Assembly (NCBI GenBank): GCA_022605955.1
Contig: JAKCOZ010000002.1
Span: 70,412,783-70,476,782, forward strand
Length of the DNA: 64,000 nucleotides
Direction of reading: 5' to 3'
Origin: Rallus limicola
Taxonomy: Eukaryota > Chordata > Aves > Gruiformes > Rallidae
Shown: piece after piece, positions 1-12,202 of the stretch
How positions within the stretch are numbered: position 1 is the first letter of the stretch
How the letters are laid out: every line of letters begins with the position of its first letter
The notes under the pieces: model-generated
Databases searched by the model: none
What the model saw: the letters and a program-made list of their open reading frames with translations, nothing else
Told to the model about the DNA's origin: nothing
Made by a program: the position numbers and the translations under genes

Positions 1-145
1 GGGTCACCTGTCCTGGCTTTGACTGTCTGACTGCAACTAGAAACATCAGGGTGTTATCAGCACTGCTTTCATTTTAACTCCCAAACACAGCATTCCAACC
101 GCTGCAACAAATGAAGTTAACTCTATCCTGACTGAAACCAGGACA
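1..145 (-). mobile_element. ERVL-like LTR fragment (5' end of LTR), cut by window edge
   Basis: The reverse complement of this stretch begins TGTCCTGGTTTCAG and aligns without gaps to the first 145 bases of the complete LTR at 26864-27452. By hand count there are 4 mismatches. It is therefore the outer 5' end of a second copy of the same LTR, on the opposite strand, whose remainder lies left of the window. Bases 146-150 (ccaat) would be one half of its target duplication. Whether it is a solo LTR or the end of a longer provirus cannot be told from here. No coding sequence is included. Confidence 0.9.
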
Positions 146-3100
146 CCAATTTACCCCACAAACCTGCAAAGCTCTCAGGTGTATACTTACTGTTAGGCAT
201 AATAATTTTCCATCTTTCATTAGACTATTCCAATGCTTACAATGAAGATGTGCTCAGTTGATTTGCTGGATGACTCTGGACCCCCATTACTAATTTCTCA
301 AGTGAAGACATATATGCCATTTGCCTTGAATGAAGTGAAAATGAAACAATATTCCTTTGTCATTTGTTAGTGACAGAAAATTGCAGCACTCATATCCAGA
401 TCAAATCTTGCTCTTTCTATAACTGGTAATTCTCTTCTATTGTGTGCACATCTCATTCTCTTTTCTACCACATATCTCTCACTTTAAGTAGATGGTTTAT
501 CATCCAATAAAGCATAATTCCTCTTATCTGTGAATTTTTATCTCTGTTGTCTTATATCTTTTTGAGCACACTTTCTTCCTTAATACAACAATATTCTCTT
601 TCCAGTTGAACTGCTCAGGTAGACAGCAACTTCTTTTTTGTACTAAATTCAAGTTGACATTTTTCACAGAGTATTGACTTTTGGATCTGCCAATGGCAAA
701 TTTAAGTATTTGTTTTTTCGTTCTTTAACTTTGAATGTAAAAAATCTAAACAACTATATCTGTCGTCATATCAAGACAACATATAATTCAGAAGAAGGTA
801 GAGAAAGGTGAACCAGAGAGGGTACTACTTACGTCAATGACAATGCATTAGGTATGTTGATAAGCAGTATATAATTACATGTTTTCAAGAGTTTAAAAGA
901 GAGCTAAGAGTTGGGATAAAACAGTTTACTGATAAACTGTAAGCATTTCTAAATCCCTATGTAACAACTTCACGTATACCTTCATCTATAGGTAACAACT
1001 CAAATTACAAGTTGCCTCAAATATAGAATAGAAAACATTGGTCTGGGTTATAAAACAGGGAAACCTAGAGCACAGAGTGCAAGCAAGGGCTACCTGACTG
1101 CCTAACATGAAATTTTGGCTACAAAATCCACATGAACTAGAGGTTTCTTTTGTCAAAAAAGCTGAACATCCACAAACAAAGAAAAAGCATGGATTTTTTT
1201 GTGCCTTATTGGAACAGAATAGACAGTATAAAGTAATATAACACGGTGACAGATTAAGTGCATTGGTGACATGATTTCCACTTCATCTATAAGCACCACA
1301 GGACGACATTGTAAAATTTCTCTTCTTTGTATGAGAATGCAAAAGTCTATTCTTTCTAATGTAGTGTAGAAAATGTCACAGTTAACTTGGAACTATACTA
1401 AATTACATACGCTAAGATCTGAAATGGCACCTGGAAAGTTCTGGCTAGTACAAGATCTAGTTTATATTTACATCTTACATGGTTTGGAGAATAAATTTTT
1501 AAAAACAGTCCTTATGTCTATGATGTATAAATAGAATCATAAAAACAGATTAATGGAGTATATTACATCCCACTGAGCATGTGTGGTTGGGTATGGACTT
1601 ACAAAGTATCTTAAGAAACACCATTAGTACACTATTACATTCATGTCTAGGACACCCATGGGCAAAAATGCAAGCAAAAGATGTAAATAGTAAACCTTTG
1701 CTGTCTTGATGCAAAATGTTGGAGTGACAAAATTTATGTCAAAAGTAAGGAGGAAAATTGTCTTACACTTATTTTTGATCATGGTGAGTAAAGTAAAACA
1801 CACATTCACATATATAAAGCATATTTGCTAGGGCTGTTACCCAGAGAGTGATAGTTCAGATTAAGGTTTATTGAATACCCTCATTAGGGTAACATTTAGA
1901 AACCTAGTTCCTACATTGGAGGAAGAAGAAGAAGAAGAAAAAAAAAAGTAATATGCTGACACGTCCTTCCTAATTTTACAAATGAAGCATAGAAGTAGTA
2001 GTCTGGTTTTAGGGCTTTGTTGCTCTCTGGAGCCTTAATCTACTCAAGAAATAAATGGAAATAAATTCATTATGTTCAAGACTACAGATGATCCAAGGAT
2101 TACAAGATAGAACAAATAAGGTTGAGTGGTAGCAACTAAGTCAGATTTTGATTGTTTACATGAACAGCATAGCAGATGGTAAAGGCGTTTTGTTGTATAG
2201 AAAGATGCAAAATAATTAGGTTTGGAGCAAGAAAACAAGCTATACAATACGTGGCAAATGGCCCAATAATTTAGCACACTGATCAGGAAAACAATTTGAA
2301 GGTTATTACAGAAAATCATTTTAACCAGCAACACAAAGCACAGTAGCAGTAAAAAGGCAAACAAAACATTGTTGTGAATGTGGAGATGGATAGACTAGAA
2401 TAAAAGAAAACATAATGCTGTTACTGCTCACTTCCAATTAGGCTATATAGGAAATACATATGCTGTACTGGCTATTTAAAAGAGAATAATCTTTTGAAGT
2501 CAAAAAAGTGTCAGCAAGTTGATATTAAATCTCAAAAATGTACACCTCTATAAAAGTGTGGCTTCAATTTTAAGGCTATGAAAGAATAAGATGCAAAACA
2601 ACTTTTCTTCTAATCCTAAATTCCTAATTTCAGGTATAGAAGCTCTGAAAAAGGTCAATTTTCTTTAATAACCAGATTGTACAGGACATCCTTTTAACAC
2701 CATTGTACTAGTTAGGGAATAACATCGTCATAGTAATCAGGGTCCTGAAAGAATTCCATTTACAATCTTTGAAAACTATAATGTGTTCCAGCACAGTTTC
2801 CTCAATTGTAGAAATCATTAAGCAACTCGTCTTAGTTAAATTTCTCATCCTTACTTGAAGCACTGGGAGTTAGCAACAAGCTAGATCTCAGTGTACAAAA
2901 ATGTTGCTACAGTCACTTCATCAGCAATTAATGACCACCATGCAAAATAAAGGGTATTTAAATAAATACAAAAACATGGATAAACCCTGCCTTTTCCTCT
3001 TAAAATGCTTTAAGCTTCTTTTCCTGTGTTAAAATATCTGTCATTATGAAAGATATATACCAGTTACACCAGCAGCAGTATCAAAATTGTCCTTTTCATT

Positions 3101-3884
3101 TGGCATTAATAAAGACAGTGAATAATTTCAGAGACTAAATAAAATTCAGTAAATAATTTTCAATAATTCCAAATGATAAATTTAGTAATAAAAATAATAA
3201 AAAAATCAAATATAAAGTCTTTAAATTCTTTACAAAGATAAGGTTTCTGTTCTGCCTTCATCGCTTTTTCTTTATTTCAAGACTGACTCCATGTGTTTTG
3301 GTCTCCTTGAAGACAGACTTCAGCTGCATTTAAAAAGTAAATTTTTGAATGCCAGCTGCATTCATAGGTACATGAAGTCCTTAGCATGAAGATCTACCAC
3401 AGTTTATCAAAAGAAGATTTTAAAAATTCTGTTAAAGCATTAATCCTTTAGAATCTGTTAACTTCCATGTATAAAAGCCTCATATTCTTCTGTGTTGGTG
3501 AGCTGTTTGGTTTTGTTTTTAACAATGTATTTCTTGTTATGGCAGCAAAATTACTTACAATAAAAAGTTATTTATTAGCAGTGCCAAAACAGCATATGAG
3601 ACAGTAAATTCAGAGGTGATCAATTTAATTGTTTCCTAATAAATTCCTCATTAGGAGGTTATTGAAATTATTATAGTCCCCATCATTCGAAATAGTGCTG
3701 TGTTACCTCCAGTAACACAGGGTTTAGTTGTGCATAAGGTAAACTTTCAGCACACAATATGTGCTCTGTTGTTTAAGGGAAGGTGGTGTGGAATCTCCTC
3801 TGTAGCTTGCTTGGAGGAATGGTGGGCAACCGTCATTCATTAAGAACACAATTGTGGGATGTTCTTAATGAGACCAGTATCACA
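146..3884. other. AT-rich unique DNA, no gene seen
   Basis: No gene or recognisable interspersed repeat. Short open frames occur on the minus strand (1624-1809 and 2044-2364), but they are rich in Phe, Leu and Cys as expected from translated AT-rich DNA and carry no domain I recognise. A short purine-rich GAA tract lies at 1920-1947. Confidence 0.6.
1920..1947 (+). repeat. (GAA)n / poly-A simple repeat
   Basis: About five to six GAA units run directly into a poly-A tract. It is a short low-complexity tract with no sign of function. Confidence 0.8.
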
Positions 3885-4416
3885 AAAGTTCAGTGACAAG
3901 TTATGTTCCTCAGAGGTCAGTATTGGGACAAGCACTCTTTTAACATCTTTGTCAGAGACACAAGCAGTGGGATCAAGTGGTCCCTCAGCAAGTTTGACAA
4001 TGACAGTGAGCTCTGTGGTGTGGTCAACGCACTGGAGGGAAGGGATGCCATCCAGAGGGATCTTGATAAGCTTGAGGGGTGGAACTATGCAAACTTCATG
4101 GAGTTCAACAAGACCAAGGGCAAGTTCCTGCACATGGTCCAGTGCAATCCCAAGAACAACTACAGGCTGAGCAGAAAATGGATTGAGAGCAGCACTGGAG
4201 GAGGAGGACTTGGTGGTGTTGATGGATAAGAATCTCCACATGATCTAGCAATGTGAGCTTGCAGCCCAGAAAGCCAACAGTGTCCTGGGGTGCATTAAAA
4301 GCAGCATGACCAGCAGGTTGAGGGAGGTAATTCTCCCCCTCTACTCTACTCTCATGAGACCTCACTTGGAGTACTGTGACCAGCTCTGCGTTATCCAGTA
4401 AAAGAAAGACTCTGCT
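3885..4416 (+). mobile_element. CR1 LINE, internal reverse-transcriptase fragment
   Basis: The segment reads, on the plus strand, as the C-terminal half of the CR1 ORF2 reverse transcriptase. In order it has a degraded 'VPQ-GSVLG' block, FNIF, the palm catalytic region, the AIQRDLDKLE-like segment, a 'KGKFLHM' block, the 'LGVLVD' region and the 'LRPHLEYC' region near 4355-4377. CR1 copies are normally 5'-truncated and keep their 3' end; this one stops after the 'YCDQLC' region and lacks the last several hundred bases of ORF2 and the 3' tail. The left limit is approximate because similarity fades before 3885. Confidence 0.88.
3903..4229 (+). pseudogene. CR1 ORF2 reverse-transcriptase remnant
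   Basis: An uninterrupted 108-codon stretch of the CR1 reverse transcriptase (thumb side of the palm domain). The FNIF block is at residues 13-16. The catalytic FADD/YADD box of the family reads FDND at residues 31-34 (3993-4004), so one of the two acidic positions is changed. After residue about 90 the frame drifts away from the family. The ATG is fortuitous. This is dead transposon sequence, not a host gene. Confidence 0.85.
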
Positions 4417-7400
4417 TCATAGTTTGGTGCTGCTAATAAGCATGTGTCCACTGTGCACCCAAGGTCACTAGAATTAATATATTCATGTGTTCTAGAGGAA
4501 CAGCTAAGAATTCAGGTAAATACATGGTATGGATTAAGCACGTGTATTCATGTTCTCTTCCATGGCAAATAAAATTAGTGTGCAAACAAAATAAATAGAT
4601 TGATACAAAATATTTCATATTGAAGGTATTGTGTCTTAGATAAAGCAATTTCTACTAGTACAGCAAGTAGATAATAAGAAAAATGGACAGGCAAAAGACA
4701 TGCACACTTACTGGGGTAGGGGAAAACAAAACAACACTGTGAGAAGAGAGGCCTGAGACCATAGGATGGAGATGAGTTCATTTACATAAGTGAGAGCTGA
4801 ATTTGTCCTAAGAAGCCTTTGGTTGTACATTGTGTTAGTCACTACACAGCATCCTCCTGCTCAAGTAGTATGTATGAGGGGAGATTGTGAAAACTGGTGA
4901 CAGACTGATTACAACAGGAAAACAGCAAGGGGGTTTTGTTGCTTCCCCACCAGATGTAACATCTAGAACAGGGACTTGTGCTATCAGGGCTCTGTATAAG
5001 GGAACACAGAGTACTGCAGACATAGAGTCCTGGGGTCTCTAGCTGACCCCTGTACACCTTGTGGCACTTCACAGTGCAGTGTGAATGCCTATGTCAGCCT
5101 CTGATGCATTCGTATTCTTTGAATATATCATAGGTGCATGCTTAACTGATGCTTTAATCCATTCAGTAGGTAGATGGAAATAAGAAACAAATTTGTAACA
5201 GTTGGTACCAGCTTGCAAATGGAAAAAAAACCCCACAGGTGCATTCATCAGATGTTCCACATCCCATAAATAATTCAGTCTGCTGCAATAATAACTACCT
5301 TTCCAGGAAATTTATGGACTTGCTGCATTTACTTGCCACCTGATTAGATTAATAGCAAATCCCTGATCTGAGCTTCAAATTACTATTTTCAGATGATTAA
5401 TGAAATTAAAATATGCATAAATTATCTAATCACATACAACTTTATTTGTCAGGAGACAATTTCAATGAAAAAGCTCTCTGAGAAAGAGGTCAGTTTACAA
5501 TTTTAGCCTCAATAAACAATTCTTAAATGTATTTTTACAGTGAGATCTCTGCCTGTTCAGTCAGTTCATAATAAAAAAAATATCAAGGGTTTTTATTCAA
5601 TCAGACATCCAAAAGTTATTAGCTCATTCTGTTTTCCCCTGGATTTAAGGGGTCAGTAAAAAAGAATTACAGTGATATAAATTATTTATCAGGTTTAAAC
5701 AATTCACAGTTCTTTAAATGCTTTTTCCTCAATGGACCTTATTTAATAGAAAGCATTTAAGAATCTCCATATTAAAGTACACAATGAATTTAATTAAAAC
5801 AGCTAAACATTTGTATTTTTCTTTTAGAATGTCAAGTTGTTAATTATATGCTAATGTCTCTCAAGCATCCATTTTGATATTTATGACTGCATACATTTAT
5901 TATGGCATCATAAATCTGTAGGAGAAAAAAATTAGGGTGATTTTAAAATATACTTGCTATGTTATAAACAAGTAATCCACCTTGTTCTTAAATATTTTAA
6001 AATATGATAATGATAATTAATAATAATGCTTTGTAACTGTAGTGGCCAGGAGTAGAAAAAATGTTTATCCATTGCATATGACAGCATTCTCATAGTTTTC
6101 ATTCAGTTTTTCAACTAAGTTCTCTATTACAGTACCTGACTGCACCACCTTAAGAGCCTTTTGGTATGACTTAAAAAAGAATATTCAAGCTGCACTTAAG
6201 CAAACTGCTCTGCCAGTACGTCAAGTTGTACATAGCCTTACCAGTACAAGAAAGCTGTATCCTACAGCATGTTTCATCTGATGTCTTAAACCTAGGAGAA
6301 GAAGCATCATGTCCTTCTGATGTAAGAGTGCATTTTTGAGAAATATTATTCATATATTTCTTCCCTCCATAAAATATCAGGTAACTGGTCTTGCTGAACA
6401 AGCCAACAAAATTCCAGACAAATTTTGCCCAACACAGAAACATTTATTCATATATCTTATAATGGAACTCAGGTGTTTATGAATGTGCTTTTGATAAAAT
6501 TTGCACAGTTTGAATGCTAATTTAGCTCCTCAGACAAATATTTTCCACTAATTACAAAGGCATTTCACAGATTATTTCTTGAATAACTTTTTTGCTTTAT
6601 GCATATGTTCCTAAAGATGCTGATTCTATAAAACTGAGAGCTGACTAGATTCCCTTCTCAAATTTGTGTTGTGACAGACTTTTAATTAGATTTGTTGATT
6701 TATTGCTAATGAAGATAAAACATCTTGCTGCAGACACAGTTACTGGTTTTGCAATGACTTGAAACTGGCACACAAGTAATTTTATAGAAGTTTCAAATCT
6801 GTCTTCTGATTCACTAGTTCTTCTACTTGGTTGTTAAACTAACTCTCACCACATAATTGATAGATTAGGCAAAATATTAATCTCTCTTTCTCTTTCCATA
6901 AAATTCTAAAGAATAACAAACAAATGAACTGAGAGAGCTACTCAAATAACTGAGTTTTTCTTACAAACTCTTGCTGTATTTCCTGAATAGATTACTAAAG
7001 ATAATTTTTTTTTCATCATTTGTTGAGACCTAGTTAACAATGAGAAGCCTTAGCCAGCTTCAATACATGAACAGCATTTAATTTCAAAACCAGCTAAGAT
7101 GAAAATGGGCATTAGAGACCACTGGTTGACTAACAGTTTCATGATGAGGTACTCTAAGGTGGGTCTAACAGGCTCTCTCACCTTCTCCTCTTATATTTGC
7201 GGTCCTGGCCACCAGCAGTGGCTGAATGTGGACTCAGAGCTCTAACAGCAATATCTGGGACAATCACATTCTCTTTGTCTCAGTCACAGTGAGAAAAGCC
7301 ACCTTTTTTCTCCTTCATCTTTCTCTCAGAGAAAAGATTTGGCAGTTTGTAGGCAAATGCTGCAAACATTCACATTGTTCCAAAATAAAACTTGAAGCAA

Positions 7401-7716
7401 AGTAAGCATATTCCAGAAAACAAACCATTGATTCATATGAAAGCATTCCACAGCTAAACCTCTCTCCTTCCTAAGGACCAACAGTCTCATTCCATTTTCA
7501 TATGTTTTTATGAATAACCGATACTTTCAAGTATTCATAGAATTTTGCAAATAAGCCTGTAACAATATTAGAATACTTCTCCTGATGTAAACTTCTAAAA
7601 CAAATATAGTAATACATAACAAAAAAAAAGCCAAACTGGTTTTTTTCATGGGAACTAATTACCATTAATCTTTCAGAGACTCATGCCTGTATTAAGAATT
7701 CAAGGAATTCAAGAAT
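4417..7716. other. AT-rich unique DNA, no gene seen
   Basis: No coding sequence or interspersed repeat recognised. Open frames on the minus strand (4433-5260, 6171-6443) have no recognisable motif. The segment at about 7080-7330 is a little richer in GC and might be a decayed repeat, but I cannot assign it. Confidence 0.55.
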
Positions 7717-7853
7717 TATTCAAGGTTAGGCTTGATGGGGATCTGAGCGACCTGATCTAGTGAAGATGTCCCTGCTCACTGCAGGGGGTTGGACTAAGAT
7801 GACCTTCAAATGTCCCTTCCAACCTAACACATTCTATGTTTCTATGAATATAA
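7717..7853 (+). mobile_element. CR1 LINE, 3' terminal fragment
   Basis: Contains the diagnostic CR1 3' end: a 'ggcttgatggggatctgag' block, a 'ctgcagggggttgga' block, 'gtcccttccaacc' and a terminal 'attctatgtttctatgaa' run. It is heavily 5'-truncated, as is usual for this family. Only the very end of ORF2 and the 3' untranslated region are present. Confidence 0.92.
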
Positions 7854-9975
7854 TGTTTTCTCTGGGTTCTATCTCTCTAGTACTTTAAAGAGAAGAGAAG
7901 AACACGTAATAATGATCAATATCACACAAATAACTGGCATAATTATCATAAAAGTATATATTTTTATATATATATCTTTGTTTATATTTATAAATTATAT
8001 TTATATGACCTCTGATAAAAAGAAATCAGATTTCTTATGGTCAGAAGAATTCTGAATAGTTCTTAAGTAAAGTAGCTGAAAAAAAGAAATTGAAAAAACA
8101 TTCAGGAAAATTTGGGTTAAGGACATATTTGTACAAGTATCTTCTCAATATTATGTTCATAGATACACATACTTGATTACCTTTTTTTTTTCATTCAAAT
8201 TCAAATTATTTGTTAACTATGATTAAAACAATATACTAATAAACCAAACAGGTTATTCACCACCACACTGAAAATGTCAACTTTACAAAAATTAGTAAAT
8301 ATCAATGTTTTAGAAGTCATTCCTAAATCAGGTAAAGTTACTGACTTAATTACAGCAAACTTGTTAAAGGAAGCAGTGTGGATTATCTGACAAAGTACCA
8401 GTTCTGCTTTAGAATAAGCCAGACAGGAAGATTCAGACTGAGATTAAAACATTCAGTTATAAATACTGCAGAACCAAAAAGGAAAATTATCTGTTCATTT
8501 CTATTAGCAGAAAAATCTTTCAAACCTCAGAGAGATTGGACTGCATTATACAGCGAAGAAGGAATGCAGTCCAAAGTCCCATTATCTAGAAAAATGAAAT
8601 TAAAGGAGGAAGAGGAAAAAAAAAAGAAAATCACATAAATTTTAATAGCTTAAGTGGATGAGTCAATCAGTACCCAATTGTATTCTTTTCTCTCTGTACT
8701 GCACTTCAACGCTACGATTTGTACTCTGCTTTATGTTAATAGCGTACCGACTGATACTGCTTTCATTTGTGTCAAACTTCATTGAAAATGTGTGTGTGGA
8801 AAGCAGGAGGGTAACCAGCTGCTCTCTGCTCAGTATAAAAGAGAAGGAATTAGCCTCTTTTTGTATAATTGGAAGCTGGCACAATAGGTTTAGCTCCTTC
8901 CTTTCTATTCTCTCTTCATCACCCAATCCCCACCAGAAAAGCCCATAGCCTGTCTTAACATAAAAGTATTCGTAGAGCACATGTGGGTGCCTAGTATTTT
9001 GGCTATGCCATACAAACACAGCTCTTTGGTTCAATTCTGGATTTCTCTCTGTGTAAATCTTGAAAACCATCTGCAGAACTGGAACCTTCTCTGCTTCAGT
9101 GTGTGTAAAATATCCTCTGTATAGATTGCACTATATAAATAACTAAACTGGAATAGGCTGTTTATGTATTTTAGAATTTTAGAATTTCTATTAAAATGTT
9201 TATTAACTTTCTTAACTTTAGGGAAAACATCTCTGAGTTTAAAATATAATCTCCATCATATTAAATATCAAAACCCAACAAAAAAGGTCAATATTAAAAT
9301 TCTGTTTTCAGGCTTTTTCTGGTGAATTACAATGGCAGTGCAATAGGAAGCTTTGAGCTTTTGGAGAGAGGAGTTTGATCAAAGTTGCATTGACTTTCAT
9401 TAGCATTTTATATAAACTTATGTAGCCTTTTGCTCAGTAAGTGTTCCACTTCCCCCTCTCTACCTGCTCCATGAGAATATAAGACTCTGAAAGGAATCCT
9501 TGTCTGTGTATTTAGCTAATTTTGATTCATTAAGGTTAACCTGCACTTGGATTTATTAAATCCCTTGCAAATTTTGCCATAAATGTCACAAGATTTTATC
9601 TGCAGGCAGCATTTTACTTTCAGATATTTTGTCCTGGCAGCGCAAATTCAGGACTACAGATCTACCTATTAAACATTTAATATTATTTTTTAGCTCAACA
9701 GGAAGAGAGGAAAAGGAAGTTTTTCCAATGCGCCAAATTTTTTGTTCTTATAATTGAAAACAATTTGTCATTCAGACTTATCAATTAGTGTTTTCACACT
9801 ACCCTACCATTCCAGTTCACTAGGTTTCTTTCTGTTGTTTTGGTTTAAAATCTACTATACTAAATAAAACTAAAATATCTGCACACTGTTCTTCAGCCAA
9901 TCTCCACAGTACCATAAAACATATCATTATTGTAATAGGTCATCAGTGCTAAGTAATTTTTAATTTGGAGATGAT
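7854..9975. other. AT-rich unique DNA with low-complexity AT tract
   Basis: No gene supported. At 7955-8008 there is an almost pure A/T tract of tata/ttta units. At 8658-9070 both strands are open in overlapping frames (96 codons plus, 135 codons minus); neither product has a recognised domain, and I regard both as chance. Confidence 0.55.
7955..8008. repeat. AT-rich low-complexity tract
   Basis: Nearly uninterrupted run of tata, ttta and atat units, about 54 bp. It could unwind or slip easily; no other function can be read from it. Confidence 0.8.
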
Positions 9976-10446
9976 CAGAATCACAGAATCACAGAATTAT
10001 CAAGGTTGGAAAAGACCTAAAAGATCATCCAGTCCAACCATTCACCTATTGCTACCAGCTCCCACTAAACCATGTCCCTCAATACAACATCCAGTCTCTC
10101 CTTGAACACCCCCAGGGTTGGTGACTCCACCACCTCCCTGGGCAGTGCATTCCAGTGCCTGACTACCCTTTCTGAGAAGTAGTGCTTCCTAATGTCCAGC
10201 CTGAATCTCCCCTGGCGCAGCTTGACACCATTCCCTCTAGTTCTATCACTGTCTACACGGGAGAAGAGGCCGACCCCCAGCTCACCACAACCTCCCTTCA
10301 GGAAGTTATAGAGAGCTATAAGGTCTCCCCTGAGCCTCCTCTTCTCCAGGCTAAACAATCCCAGCTCCCTCAGCCGCTCCTCGTAAGGCCTGTGTTCCAG
10401 ACCCCTCACCAGCTTAGTAGCCCTCCTCTGAACGCGTTCCAGGGCC
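9976..10446 (-). mobile_element. CR1 LINE, well-preserved 5'-truncated copy
   Basis: A minus-strand CR1 whose 3' end (at 9976) begins with the tandem 'cagaatcacagaatcacag' tail and whose 5' truncation point is 10446. It retains CpG sites and an uninterrupted reading frame for the ORF2 C-terminus, so it looks younger than most CR1 copies in the window. The six bases GATGAT occur on both sides (9970-9975 and 10447-10452), which fixes both ends and suggests a short target-site duplication. The copy represents roughly the last 470 bp of a full-length element of about 4.5 kb. Confidence 0.95.
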
Positions 10447-10481
10447 GATGATGCTCTATGCCAAAGTAAACCTGTCAACAC
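10065..10481 (-). pseudogene. CR1 ORF2 C-terminal fragment, frame intact
   Basis: A 138-codon frame running to the authentic CR1 ORF2 stop (protein ends VVLRDMV). About the first 11 residues, including the Met, come from flanking DNA beyond the 10446 boundary. From '[12 protein letters not shown]' onward the frame is CR1. Family blocks visible in order are [35 protein letters not shown], the '[20 protein letters not shown]' region and [20 protein letters not shown]. There is no internal stop or frameshift. It lacks the endonuclease and the catalytic palm, so it cannot act alone. Confidence 0.93.
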
Positions 10482-12202
10482 TAAAATAATCCAAAAAAAG
10501 CAATGGAGTCCTGAGCCATGGACCTTTAGTGACTAGACTCACTGTAAATGTATTGTGATGGTAAGAACGTATAACAAGTGCCTACATAATCAATGCAAGA
10601 GGCTGTGCTTATGACAGACCAAGAAAATGGAAAGGATTAGTTGAGGACAGACTTCCTCATCATTAAATTTAGCAAAAATTGCTCACCCTTAGAAGCATAC
10701 TACAGGGTTTTTGCTTTTAATTAAGTTTTAACTGCTGTTTATGCAAATTCTCCTCTAACTCAGTATCAAACATGTCCTAAAGCCATTCATACATATAGCT
10801 AATTCGTTCTGTGCTTGACAATCCTGCTGCTGAAGCAATGTCAGCAAAATAGCTGATTATACTAGATTTGGTTGAGGTTCATTTGCAATTTCTGATTAAA
10901 CTGCTTTCATTGTACTGGATTGTAATGCTAATCAGAATTAGCTAGGTGCTGAAACATGACCAAAACTGATCACAGAATGAGTTTAAAGAAGATCAGACAG
11001 AAAAGAATAACTGGGACTAACCTGCGGTGTGTTTATTAAGATTAGCAATAGAGCAAAACAAACTACTATTCACAGAAATTTTAATTTTGAGATTTCATTT
11101 TATATGACTCAGAGGTAGAACTCGATAGAGGTTCAAAGGCATGACTTTGTGTTTTAATTAAAATTATACAAGGCTCCAAGGTAAACATTTGTACTTTATC
11201 CTTAAACAAAAGGACTTTATTCTGTGTTCAAACATAAAGCAGGATCAGTAACCTGCATAATATTTTTCTTTTCTCCTGTACCAAAGTAATTGCATAGGGA
11301 GGTCTGAACATTCACAAACTCACCACTCAGTTCAAACTCTGAGTAATGTGTAATGTTAAGCAAACCAGATGAATGTGCTTCAGGCCTATTTTTCCTATGA
11401 AAAATAACACAGTGCTCTTAGCTATTTTACAAATCAGGTTAGAAAACCAACAGCTACCATCAGGAATAGCACTGTTTGAGCAGATTGTTACCTTATTGTT
11501 CTTTCAGTACTGATGACATAGATGGTTGTAAAGATTAGGAAGCAAAACTTCAGCCTTAGCACTCAAAACCTTAGGCCTTGTATAGGGTAATTTCGAAACA
11601 CCTAAGCACAGTGAAATAAGGTTCTTTGTCACAGAGTGCCTGTTACCTGATGTAGCATGATGAAAACCTGGAACGAGTACCCAGACTAAATCTTACCTGA
11701 GCACTGGGGAGTGCACAGCAACCCCAGCCCCTCGAGCTCTGACAAGGCACAGATCTACAAACATGACAGCTCCATGTCTCTGCATCCTGAGTACATTCGA
11801 GGCACTGGTATTTCTCATCTGAGGGAGCCATTTCCCCATCTCCCGCAGGCAAAGAGAAAGGAGATCCAAGTTTCTTATTAGCATTTCTTCTGCCTTGCAA
11901 GGCTCAACAGGTACCCAGAGGTGTACAACTCGTCCAAAATTCCTGGAATTTCAGATAGATATGTGTTATCTCACAGGTGAGCCACCTCACCTCAGACCCT
12001 GAAGCAGCTCCTGTTTCCAGAGGAAACTCCTTTGAGTTCAGAGGGAAAACCTGATCTTCAGAAATCTGTAGTTCTTGTCTCAGGCTTCACTATAATTTGA
12101 AACCCTCAGTTCCAGAAATATCAAAAATGCTGCATTCCCCCTTCCCCCACCCCCTTATTTTCTTATAGCTTTCCAGTATTTTTGCTCATAACCTTAGGAT
12201 CA
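10447..12202. other. Unique DNA with an unexplained GC-richer patch
   Basis: No gene supported. The part from about 11640 to 11910 is richer in GC and CpG than its surroundings. On the minus strand it holds an 85-codon cysteine-rich frame (11643-11900) interrupted by a good consensus 5' splice donor (CAG|GTAAGA, junction between 11697 and 11696). I do not recognise the protein; see findings. A pyrimidine/C-rich tract lies at 12136-12158. Confidence 0.5.

Noticed and set aside
3840..4241. 133-codon minus-strand open frame
   Set aside because: Antisense shadow of the CR1 reverse-transcriptase fragment on the plus strand.
9020..9050. tRNA-like B-box word (ggttcaattctgg)
   Set aside because: No matching A box or cloverleaf arms upstream.
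10182..10451. Plus-strand open frame of 89 codons
   Set aside because: Antisense shadow of the CR1 ORF2 C-terminus at 10065-10446.
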